Source: a virus. From it: a DNA stretch of 36,261 bases. This document shows positions 5,921 through 14,770 of this stretch, piece by piece. The stretch lies in IMG/VR virus record IMGVR_UViG_3300042881_000722, positions 1 through 36,261 of that record, one strand, 5' to 3'. The notes under the pieces were generated by a model, which was given only the letters and a program-made list of their open reading frames with translations, was not told the DNA's origin and did not search any database. Numbering within the stretch: the first letter of the stretch is position 1; the number at the start of each line of letters is the position of its first letter. The position numbers and the translations under genes were made by a program.

Positions 5921-6068
5921 CTGGCGCATCGATAACGCACTAGCCAATGTCAGGATGCGTGGCCTCTGGAGCGAGGCCAGCACCCTAGCGAATGAGATCA
6001 ACAGCCTAAAGGCTGAGATCCACCGGCTGCGTCAGACGATACCAACCCAAGAACCGGCGCGCTTCTGA
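5838..6068 (+). CDS. Last early gene, small helical protein
   Basis: The product is 76 residues from ATG 5838, with TGAGGT 6 bases upstream. An ATG at 5826 is possible, and the frame is open from 5772. The C-terminal half (EASTLANEINSLKAEIHRLRQTI) is a probable coiled coil. It ends 37 bases inside the convergent tailspike gene on the other strand, and I see no hairpin terminator between the two operons. Function unknown. Confidence 0.62.
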   Translation: MTIDNQSPAGAWADELKAAPWGYGQERDWRIDNALANVRMRGLWSEASTLANEINSLKAEIHRLRQTIPTQEPARF

Positions 6069-7954
6069 TAGATGGTGGTCAGCGCACCACCGTCAGATCG
6101 GAAGTAGAAGTCACCGTTGTTGCCGTTGCCGTTGCTTGGAGCGCCTTCGCCAGCAAGCAGACCAGCCTTGTCTTGGTCAGAGCCACCGCCTGTGCCGGGA
6201 TACAGATGACTCTTTGAGAACAGCTTCCCGTCGGCCTTCAAGACGTAGAAGTTCGGCGATGCGCGAGTGCCGCCCCAGTAGAAGTTACCTGACGGGTTGA
6301 TCGAGCCGATGTACGACCCGTTCTGCATGATGTTGAGGTAACCTTCAAAGTTGTTGAAGTACCCGTTCCAGATGTCGTAATACTTGCTTGACCCCAGCGA
6401 GTTGCCGAAACGGATGTTCGACTCCGGGCTAAAGTTCAACTGTAGATACGCCGTATCCACAAAGTTCGTGATTGAACTATTGACGATAGCCGTTGCCGTA
6501 CCCGGCAGCGTCGAGGCCGAATCCAGATACGAGAACGTGCAGTTCTCCACCCAGAATGATCCCTGACCAGACTCGGAAGTATTCAGATACAAATCAGCAT
6601 GAGTCGCGTTGCCAATCGTGCTGCGGCAAGCGCGGAATGCGATGTTATTGGACGACGGGCCAGAGGCTCCCTTGTCGACCTTGAACACCGGAGCGCCGAT
6701 TGCGATCGAGGAGTCATAGGTTGTGCAGTCCTCGATGATGGAGTTCGCGCATGAGAGCAGATGAATACCGCCGCTCGATGCGTACTCCAACACGCCTTGC
6801 TTAATGTAGACGTTGAAGGCAGCGCCAGCCGCATTCGTGCTTTCAATCCAGATGCTAGGCTGACCAGCGGAGCTCTGCCCGTTTGCCGTACTCCAGAAGT
6901 TCGAGATTGATATCGAGTTGATCGTAAAGGCCTTGAGATAAATAGCCGGCACCGAGTTTGTCGGGACGTACTCATACTCAAAGTCATGCAGCCAGATGGA
7001 GAAGATGCCATCGCTAGCACCGCCACCCATGTTGCCGTAGATCACCGACTTGGCAGCATTCTTCTGCACCAAGCAAACACCGGACATCTCGATCTTGGCG
7101 ACGACACCCGCATTCGACCAGTTGAAGATATGACCGCCACCAGAGGCCGACTCAATGAACAGATCGCGGAAACAAGTTCCGGTAATCAGCGTTGCTGTGT
7201 TGGTAAAGACATCGCTGGTGCTGCTGAACAAGCGGCTTCGGCCAGCGTTGTACGCGCCAAGTTCTGCGCGCATCGGCCCCTGATAGGTGATACCCGGAAG
7301 CATCGGGATTGCCGCGCTGATCTTGTACTCGCCCGGCGGGAAGTAAACCGTCGCGCCACCGATTGAGGCAGCATAGTTCTGCGCGGCCACAATCGCGGCA
7401 CGGTCATCAGTCGTTCCGTTACCGACAGCGCCGAATGACTTCACGCTAACGACGTTCTGCTCAAGGTTGGCCGAGGTTGTCGGCGCGCCCGTAGAATCAA
7501 ACGCCAGATACTTGCCAGCGCGCTGCGCAGATGACGGGAGCGTAGAGGATATGGATGTGGAATCCGTTACCGGAAACTTGAGCGTCCGATCCGTAGCTTC
7601 ATCGAGCTGCTGCGTAATCATCGTCAGCTTGTCGATGGACTGCTCGAGCGTCTCGGCAGGTAGTCGATCGTTCGGCTGAAGATCGGTCTCCTGCGTCAGC
7701 GGGACGTTGCGCGAGATAACGAGCGTCGTGCCGGATGCAGGAGCAGCCGTCATCGTAACGGTGCCGCCAGTCAGAACGCCTGCACCTGTGACGGTGTAGT
7801 TAGTTCCGAGCACCTGTGTCGTCTCTGCTCCCGTTGACGAGCGCAGCACAACCAAGAGCTGGCTGTTCGCAAGGAAGTAGAACGGGACAGCAAAGGCTTG
7901 TGTCGAGCCGTTGCCGGAATAGGATACTTTCGCAGTCGATGATGAAACGGTCAT
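6032..7954 (-). CDS. Tailspike: T7-fibre-type N-terminus plus pectate-lyase beta-helix
   Basis: The protein has 640 residues. Residues 1-130 match the virion-binding head of T7-like tail fibres (YSGNGSTQAFAVPFYFL; LPLTQETDLQPND-type segment at about 84-98). From about 171 (VKSFGAVGNGTTDDRAAI) a pectate-lyase/right-handed beta-helix region begins, the usual fold of capsule- or O-antigen-cleaving tailspikes. The C-terminus has NFYWGGTRASPNFYVL and a short Gly-rich end. It would sit on the tail and bind, perhaps degrade, host surface polysaccharide. It is the last gene of the virion operon, 3 bases after the ejection-protein gene. No catalytic residues can be assigned by eye. Confidence 0.9.
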   Translation of the reverse strand: MTVSSSTAKVSYSGNGSTQAFAVPFYFLANSQLLVVLRSSTGAETTQVLGTNYTVTGAGVLTGGTVTMTAAPASGTTLVISRNVPLTQETDLQPNDRLPAETLEQSIDKLTMITQQLDEATDRTLKFPVTDSTSISSTLPSSAQRAGKYLAFDSTGAPTTSANLEQNVVSVKSFGAVGNGTTDDRAAIVAAQNYAASIGGATVYFPPGEYKISAAIPMLPGITYQGPMRAELGAYNAGRSRLFSSTSDVFTNTATLITGTCFRDLFIESASGGGHIFNWSNAGVVAKIEMSGVCLVQKNAAKSVIYGNMGGGASDGIFSIWLHDFEYEYVPTNSVPAIYLKAFTINSISISNFWSTANGQSSAGQPSIWIESTNAAGAAFNVYIKQGVLEYASSGGIHLLSCANSIIEDCTTYDSSIAIGAPVFKVDKGASGPSSNNIAFRACRSTIGNATHADLYLNTSESGQGSFWVENCTFSYLDSASTLPGTATAIVNSSITNFVDTAYLQLNFSPESNIRFGNSLGSSKYYDIWNGYFNNFEGYLNIMQNGSYIGSINPSGNFYWGGTRASPNFYVLKADGKLFSKSHLYPGTGGGSDQDKAGLLAGEGAPSNGNGNNGDFYFRSDGGALTTIYQKRAGSWVGIV

Positions 7955-7957
7955 GGT

Positions 7958-10900
7958 TTACTCCACTACTTCAGATGGGGCCAGCAAGAACTCTTGTCCC
8001 TGCTCGCGCTCGACCCTGCGCTCCATACGTTGCAGGCTGCCCGGGTCGAGGGCCTCCTGAATCTGATAAAGGATCAGGTAATCAAGAACTATACGGGTAT
8101 AGAACAGGTTCATAAACGGCGTGTTGGCTATCAACATACGGAACGCCGAAGAGGCCACATCGTCTCCACGCATGGCTCTCTGGCGAAGCTCATCAAGATC
8201 ACCGATGACGCCAAACGTCGGGCCAACCAGAGTGTCGATAATGTTTCTGCCGAACCTGTTGGATTGACCCAACAAGAAGTCACCGTAGATACCGAGCGCG
8301 CCGCCTTGCAGCATGGCGGCAGTCCATGTCTGCGGCTGTGTCGGATCTCGAGGCTCCTTGCCTTTGATTAAATCCTTGGCAGCCATCGCGATATAGCCGA
8401 ATGCGGTCATCGCCAGAATCATCTGCGCAAGTCCCAACATATCGCCCTTGCCATACTTAATGTATTCGCCGAGCGAGTTATATCCGCGGCCATAAATCTC
8501 TCGACCAAATACTTGACGGGTGAGCGCGGTTGGGAAGCCCTTAAACTGAGCGATGTATCGAGCGATCTCACCCCAGAACGTGCCGGGCTTGATGCCGCGA
8601 GTCCAGAAGTATCGAGACCGAATATCCGGCTCGATGACAGCAGTCATGGCTTGATCGACGATGAAGTTGCGCAGTCGATCGGACAGATCGCGTCGAGCAT
8701 TGATAACTGCCGTCTCAGTCGTCGAGCGGCCAATCGTATTGAGGTACGACAGTATTGCGTCCTGCGGCAGCTTGCTGACCGCTTCCGGCACGACGTAGAA
8801 CTTGCCTTTGCTGTCAGACACAAACCCGCGACGTAACAGTTCCCACTCTGGAGCCGTAATTCCGTATTGCTCAAACAATCGCTTTGCGCTCGCATCAAGC
8901 CCGTCAAAGCCGGTGTTACGCAAGTTACCGAGCCAGTTAGCGGTGCCGAGCTCCATGCCTTCTCGCAGGGTGTCAGTCCACCAAGCCAGTCCGTTGAGAC
9001 GGAAGAAGATTCGCATCAAATCAGCAGACCCGGCAGACATGATGTCATCCGAATCAAAGCGCATCGCGACGCCGCCGATAATCCCCTCGGCTACGCTGTC
9101 GATCATGTTCAAGATCTGCTTGCGCTCGCCTTTAGCGCGACCTTGGAGCAGATTGCTGATGCCCTCGCCAATGCCAGAGAGCAAGCCGCCGCGGCCCTGA
9201 TATCGAATCTGGCTGGCGTATACGGGGAGATCCGTGACCGCCGAGATCACAGCGCCGCCGAGTTTTGCCATCGACTGCACGACTCGAATGTTAGATCCAA
9301 CTCGAGCACTAATCTGGCTGCCCGGCACATTGGCTCTTCCGTCCAACATCGTTAGCAAATTGGTTGCTTCGTCTTTGGAATCTGCAAAGTTAGCTCGAGT
9401 TTCTGGGTCTCCACGCAAGGATGCTTCAATCTCGGCCATTGATGCCTTGAGCGTGTATTCCGGATTCGGGCCAAGAATGCGCATCATGCCGGCCTGCTGT
9501 GCAGCGCGGCTTAGGTCGCCGAGAATAGCCTCGTTCAATTTGCCGGAGCCGAACTTCTCAAGATAGTCGAACTCTGAGTCAGCATCGAGGAAATAGATTA
9601 CGCGAGACTGTGACGCGCGACGGGCAAGTGAGCCCGGCGTCGTATACGCAGCAGCTTCCGCATCAACAGCAGACAAGTGCCGACCGGCAGCCAAATCGTC
9701 GTAAACAATATCGAGGAACTCTTCGAGATTTTGCCCCGGCTCCAGAGTGCGCTCGACATCAAGTCGCTGCCGAACAAAAGCCTTCCACTCTTCCGCGCCA
9801 GCCGTGCGGATCTTGGTGAAGTCGTGCTGCTGCCGGGTGATGTATCCAGTCAGGTCACGAATCCATGCGCCAAACCGATTGCGAGTGTTGCGAGCATCCT
9901 CGCGATACTTGTAAACAATCTTCGCAATCGTCACGGCCTCGGGAACAATACCCTCAAGCCGCGGGTTTGGCCGGCCCATCTGATACAAAGCACGAGCGAC
10001 ATCGCGGCCATAGGCGTTGCTCATGAAAGCCTCGCCGACACCAGCCTGCTCGAGCTCTGCCAGCATCCCCTTTGTCCAGCGCGTGAAGTAGGTGCGCTGC
10101 CAATGGAATACAGAATCCTTCGATCCGAACCGAGCGAACGACGAACCACCAAGAACCGACAGGATTCCTTCCCGCGGGTTTTGCGCAAACTGAGAAATGA
10201 CCCGGCCAACGATCTTGGTTCTGGCAGCCAGCGTCAGAGCAGCATTGCGAGCAGCGATAGTGGCGTCGAGCTTGACGTTATTGGCGACAGCATTGGCTGC
10301 GCGAATAGCATCGCTCTGGAGCGAATCAGCAGTCTCGTCTGCGGTGAACTGAGCTTGCGCTTTCTTCAGCCGTGAACGAACCGTGCGATTCTCGGTCTTG
10401 AGCTGCTCAAGTAATTGGTCGATCTCGTATGCGCCGAGCTGGTTGTTGGTCGCGGCCTGCATCGCAGCACGAGCAGCGTCGTCATTGCCGATACGCTCTG
10501 CCGCGGCGCGAACCGCGCGAGCATAGATATCAGCTCGCTGTATAGCATCGTTGAACGGGCGCAGCTCTGCGTTAGATTCCGGCGCGTTATATACGCCACC
10601 CTCTTCGGCAACCGAGCGCATACGCTTGGCATCCTCAAGAGAGACTTTGCGCAGATAGTCAAACGCAGGGCTGGTGTCTGGGGATACTCGAGCGCGACGA
10701 TCTTGCGGAAACGGCGAGCGCATACCGGGATTGGACGCTGTGATGTATCGGCCATCCGGAGAAATAAATACGCGATCAACAACGAAGTCTTGAATCGCGT
10801 TGAGAGTCTCCATGTTTTTGCCGATAGCAAACAGAAACTCGCCGCGAGCCTCAAGAGCCGTTCGCATCAATGCGGTTTTTGCGGCAGCGGTTCCTTTGCG

Positions 10901-13900
10901 TAACTGTTCACTCGGAAGCACAGCTAAGTTACGCACCACCATTTGCGCATTAGCAACGGCAATAACAACCGCGTCCTCATCAACCTCAATTTGCTTGGCA
11001 ATGTTGACAAGTTTATCTGGGCCTGTGATTGGCTTGCCGCCAATATCCATCAGCTTCTTTGGATCTGCCTGCCCAAAATCCTTGTCGATTGTTTTTGCGT
11101 TGCCATCTGCATCGATCACCGTGTACTGATTCGTATCAACGATGACATGGCCTTTTGGGTCAACACCCATTTTAGCAATAAACTTCGACACGCTACGAGT
11201 GAAGTCAATGTCTGCCGTGCTCGCGGTTGGATTGGTGCTCGGGTGGTTGTGCAGCATATACACCCCCTTTGCGCCCAAGAAGATAGCGCGCTGCACTAGC
11301 TCACCCAAGAATTGTTCGCCTTCGCCAATAAAGCCAACAGCAGATCCCGGCAAGCGCGATGTCAGGCCAGCTTGCGCGATGATGTTATCGTTACGGTCAA
11401 CAAAGAAATACCGCAGCGTCTCAAAGCGAGGATCGCGATAAACTTGCGCTAGTACAGCGAGGTCGGCGTAATCGGTTACTTTTTGCCCGACGAGCGAGAC
11501 TCTCTGGCGCTCTGAATACTGATCAGAGAGGGAGAGGGCGAGTATAGAGTCGGCTGATCGTAAGTCCTCAACGGCCCTAACCGCTTGCCGTTGGGCAGCA
11601 GCTGCCCCCGGGCCAGCCTGCGTTCGAACAGGGCCTTCGGCGAGGTAACGCTGGAGTCCTTCATTTACGGTTAAGCCTCGAGAAACCTCGAGATCTCCTC
11701 GTCCTGCTCGTCTTGCGAGTTGCTCGGCCTGTAGCTCTTCGTCAACAGCTCGAGTGACTCCGGAGATTGCGTCTCTGGAGATTCCTCGCTGCTCGGCGAG
11801 CTTGGCTGCTGCGTTTGCGTAGTCTGGGGCTGCGTCGTCTGCATATCCTGCTTCGACTTCTGCATCTGATGCTCCTGCTGCGTCGTATAGTCGCTTTTCC
11901 GGATACCAAAGTAAAGCCTGCAAGTCGGCCATCGTCAGGTCTGGGTTATCGCGCTGGAGCTGCTCCAATGCGGCATTAAACACCTTGCGAATACGGCCAC
12001 GCTCTGGCGGCCCGTCCGGCGCTTCTTTTTGGCCGTCGAGGTATTTCGACAGGGCGTTGCCTGCTTTGCGGATCTCGTCACCAAGACCGACGCGAACGTC
12101 ACCCTTCTTCGGCGCACCGACAATAGCGTTAATCTGATCCTGATCAAATCCACGGGCAATGTCGTTCATGATCGCCCGGTTCTCAGGCTTTTGGCTTGCC
12201 TTGGCTATGGCGAAGGCGAGCTCATCAGGCCGAGAAACGGCAATCTTTTTGCGAAGCACTTGCTCGAGAGACTTGCGCTGCTCTTTGTCCAGCAGCTTGA
12301 CCAAGGCCACAAGCGACTTGCGCTTGGCTTTGACTTGTACCGGATTCTCTTCAATCAGGGTGCCAGTCCAGCGACCCCAAGTACGCATCAGCCAACGATC
12401 CATCGTAAGCTGTTCAAAATTGCCATACAGATTCGAGAAGAATCCGTTGCCGATTTTCGGGCCGAGGATGGCAGATCCGTAGACCTCGGTTCCCATGTTT
12501 TCGCCAGTCACCTTCAGCCCAGAGAATCCGGTGATGTTCTTCACCGTATCTTTGCTGCGCATGAACTTCTCGAGAGCATCGAATCCGTGTTGCTCGAGCA
12601 TGACGTTATAGAGCTTGAGGCCGTCGTTGATCTTTCCGCCAGCGGTGCCGATACCGACATCGGTCGGCATCTTGCCGGTCTTTTTCCAGCCTTCGTATGC
12701 CTTCATGGCAAGCTCGAAGTTCTTGTCTACCTTCAAGCCGTTCGACGTAACAGCAAGCGCCCAAGTAAAGGCCAGCCGATCCTCACGGCTCGACAAGATC
12801 TCGGGATGAATCAGCGAGATGATGCGCAGGGCTTTGGTAACTTTCTCGTTGTACCAGCCAATCGCATTGGAGTTGTCGCGCATAGCGATGCGAGCCTCGC
12901 GCACAGCGGTACGAATCAGGTACCGCTCAAGCGCCGGGGTCATCTCGGTCAGGCTGACTCCAGCCTCTTTAGCCGCGGCATTGACCGCATCTTGAATCTC
13001 TTTCTTAAACTCACGCTGTTGAGCAAACTTCTTTCCTTTTGCTCGCTCGAAGGCAGCTTCGACGTTCGACACATTGTCGACGCTGGTCGGGATATCACCG
13101 TATTCGGCAGCCTCTTCCTGCACCAATCGATTCGCGCGGAACTGGCTCTCAGTATTGACCGCGGCCACAGCTTCATCAGCAGCAGCCACGGCCTCATCAA
13201 GAGCCTGCGCAGCGGCATCAAGGGCAGGCACAGCTCGCGGCTCCGGGATCTCTGCGGCAGCCTCAAAGTCCACCATCGCGGCTTGATCTGGGCGAGCGTT
13301 CTCAATAGCTGCATTGCGAGCAGAGGTAAGCGGATCTACCGGGCTCTTCTGTCGCTGCGACGGGTCAAGTCCGACGATCGGCTCGACGTTGATCTGGCGG
13401 CTATCCATCGCCTGAGCAACACCGGCAGACAGGGCAGCGCGCCGAGTCTCGGGCAGCACTTGCTCAGCAATATTGCGAGCACTACCCGGCATGGTCTCTG
13501 CGTCAATTGCGCGCAGGATTTCCATGTCCTCCGCTGACAGCGGCTTGTTGGCTTCTACCTTATCCAGCAAGCGACGAGCCTCTTGTGCTCGAGCAAGACG
13601 CAGCACCTCGCGCTGTGCGCGCTCAGACCGAGCCTTAGCGTCAATCTGCAAGTCAATCGATGAATCCTCTTCGGCGCGCAGTTCGGCTTCGGCTTGTTTG
13701 CGAGCGGTGCGCTGACGCAGGCGACGAACCTGTCTGCTATCGGCCTGATCCGGCCCATAGACTGCAACGTCCTCGTCTCGCAATCGAGCTTCGATCTGAG
13801 CGATGCGAGCATCTAGCGGCAGAGTAGATCCAGCCTGATCGGCAACACGAGCAAGCGCGGTCTCGGCGTCATCCAGCTCGCGCAGCAACTGCTGCCGGTT

Positions 13901-14770
13901 TATGGCCGGTGCATCAGCAGCACGAGCGATCAGCTCCTCGCGCGTTCTGGCAACAATTACGTCGTCTGGATCAATTGCTCGCGGAGTCGGCTCAAGCTCT
14001 CCGATAGGAGGCAGGCTCTGGTCGGCTTCAATGGCCTGACGCACGGCAGCATCGACAGGACGCTCCACAGGCAACGGAGGGAGCCCCTGAGAGCGCCTGT
14101 AAGCCTCGGAGACAGCGCCGCCTATGCTGTGCAGGCCGCCGCCAATAGCGGCTCCAAATGCGATATTGAGAAGCGAGTCAGAAGCGTCGTAATCGGACTG
14201 CTCTGCCCGCGCTGCGGATAGAATGATGGGCTCGATAAGTGCGGCACCAGCCACGCCTTCTGCCGCGCCGATACCAGCTCTGACCGCTGTGCGACCACCG
14301 ATGCCAGCTCGAGCGCGCAGCATCGCGGCATATCGAGACTGACTCACAACCGGGACAAAGCCGGAAGCGATGTTGATCGGGTCAAACAACGACACGCCAA
14401 AACCAACCGCTAGACGGGCAGCTCCGCGGCCAAACCCGCCGGGACTTCTGGAATAAAGGTCAGCTCTCTGGTTCTCGATTTGCTTGCGGCGCACCAAGAT
14501 ATCGAGCGCCTCTTGAGTGATGCCTTGATCTGGCACCGTCAACTGCTTATCAAGCCCGGCGTTTCGAAGCTGCGATCGAGCACTATCTGCCGAAAGGATG
14601 TTGTTCGTGCGATATGCAGCAGCAAGATCCTCCTGCCGCTGGATCGATTGAACCGGATTAAACTCAAACGTCTCTCGAGCTGTTTCGATCAGCTCCTCGC
14701 CAAGTGCGGGCTCGCGAACAGCAGACTGCGGCTCGCGCTTCTGAAGAGTGAGCAATCCTTCAAAACTCAT
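7958..14770 (-). CDS. Giant internal virion (ejection) protein with embedded JAMM peptidase motif
   Basis: At 2270 residues this takes nearly a fifth of the genome. In position it replaces T7 gp16 (1318 residues). In content it is a large polyvalent-type protein. Residues 110-220 are Gly/Ala-rich and amphipathic, 260-550 are Glu/Arg/Ala coiled coil, and about 640-810 hold a conserved block (KNFELAMKAYEGWK...GTEVYGSAILGPKIGNGFFSN). About 1080-1225 is a RadC/JAB-like domain with H1174-N-H1176, S1184 and D1187 (exact HxH-x7-S-x2-D). The end (PFMNLFYTRIVLDYLILYQ...RRMERRVERE) is typical of phage ejection proteins. I see no lytic transglycosylase motif. Confidence 0.88.
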   Translation of the reverse strand: MSFEGLLTLQKREPQSAVREPALGEELIETARETFEFNPVQSIQRQEDLAAAYRTNNILSADSARSQLRNAGLDKQLTVPDQGITQEALDILVRRKQIENQRADLYSRSPGGFGRGAARLAVGFGVSLFDPINIASGFVPVVSQSRYAAMLRARAGIGGRTAVRAGIGAAEGVAGAALIEPIILSAARAEQSDYDASDSLLNIAFGAAIGGGLHSIGGAVSEAYRRSQGLPPLPVERPVDAAVRQAIEADQSLPPIGELEPTPRAIDPDDVIVARTREELIARAADAPAINRQQLLRELDDAETALARVADQAGSTLPLDARIAQIEARLRDEDVAVYGPDQADSRQVRRLRQRTARKQAEAELRAEEDSSIDLQIDAKARSERAQREVLRLARAQEARRLLDKVEANKPLSAEDMEILRAIDAETMPGSARNIAEQVLPETRRAALSAGVAQAMDSRQINVEPIVGLDPSQRQKSPVDPLTSARNAAIENARPDQAAMVDFEAAAEIPEPRAVPALDAAAQALDEAVAAADEAVAAVNTESQFRANRLVQEEAAEYGDIPTSVDNVSNVEAAFERAKGKKFAQQREFKKEIQDAVNAAAKEAGVSLTEMTPALERYLIRTAVREARIAMRDNSNAIGWYNEKVTKALRIISLIHPEILSSREDRLAFTWALAVTSNGLKVDKNFELAMKAYEGWKKTGKMPTDVGIGTAGGKINDGLKLYNVMLEQHGFDALEKFMRSKDTVKNITGFSGLKVTGENMGTEVYGSAILGPKIGNGFFSNLYGNFEQLTMDRWLMRTWGRWTGTLIEENPVQVKAKRKSLVALVKLLDKEQRKSLEQVLRKKIAVSRPDELAFAIAKASQKPENRAIMNDIARGFDQDQINAIVGAPKKGDVRVGLGDEIRKAGNALSKYLDGQKEAPDGPPERGRIRKVFNAALEQLQRDNPDLTMADLQALLWYPEKRLYDAAGASDAEVEAGYADDAAPDYANAAAKLAEQRGISRDAISGVTRAVDEELQAEQLARRAGRGDLEVSRGLTVNEGLQRYLAEGPVRTQAGPGAAAAQRQAVRAVEDLRSADSILALSLSDQYSERQRVSLVGQKVTDYADLAVLAQVYRDPRFETLRYFFVDRNDNIIAQAGLTSRLPGSAVGFIGEGEQFLGELVQRAIFLGAKGVYMLHNHPSTNPTASTADIDFTRSVSKFIAKMGVDPKGHVIVDTNQYTVIDADGNAKTIDKDFGQADPKKLMDIGGKPITGPDKLVNIAKQIEVDEDAVVIAVANAQMVVRNLAVLPSEQLRKGTAAAKTALMRTALEARGEFLFAIGKNMETLNAIQDFVVDRVFISPDGRYITASNPGMRSPFPQDRRARVSPDTSPAFDYLRKVSLEDAKRMRSVAEEGGVYNAPESNAELRPFNDAIQRADIYARAVRAAAERIGNDDAARAAMQAATNNQLGAYEIDQLLEQLKTENRTVRSRLKKAQAQFTADETADSLQSDAIRAANAVANNVKLDATIAARNAALTLAARTKIVGRVISQFAQNPREGILSVLGGSSFARFGSKDSVFHWQRTYFTRWTKGMLAELEQAGVGEAFMSNAYGRDVARALYQMGRPNPRLEGIVPEAVTIAKIVYKYREDARNTRNRFGAWIRDLTGYITRQQHDFTKIRTAGAEEWKAFVRQRLDVERTLEPGQNLEEFLDIVYDDLAAGRHLSAVDAEAAAYTTPGSLARRASQSRVIYFLDADSEFDYLEKFGSGKLNEAILGDLSRAAQQAGMMRILGPNPEYTLKASMAEIEASLRGDPETRANFADSKDEATNLLTMLDGRANVPGSQISARVGSNIRVVQSMAKLGGAVISAVTDLPVYASQIRYQGRGGLLSGIGEGISNLLQGRAKGERKQILNMIDSVAEGIIGGVAMRFDSDDIMSAGSADLMRIFFRLNGLAWWTDTLREGMELGTANWLGNLRNTGFDGLDASAKRLFEQYGITAPEWELLRRGFVSDSKGKFYVVPEAVSKLPQDAILSYLNTIGRSTTETAVINARRDLSDRLRNFIVDQAMTAVIEPDIRSRYFWTRGIKPGTFWGEIARYIAQFKGFPTALTRQVFGREIYGRGYNSLGEYIKYGKGDMLGLAQMILAMTAFGYIAMAAKDLIKGKEPRDPTQPQTWTAAMLQGGALGIYGDFLLGQSNRFGRNIIDTLVGPTFGVIGDLDELRQRAMRGDDVASSAFRMLIANTPFMNLFYTRIVLDYLILYQIQEALDPGSLQRMERRVEREQGQEFLLAPSEVVE

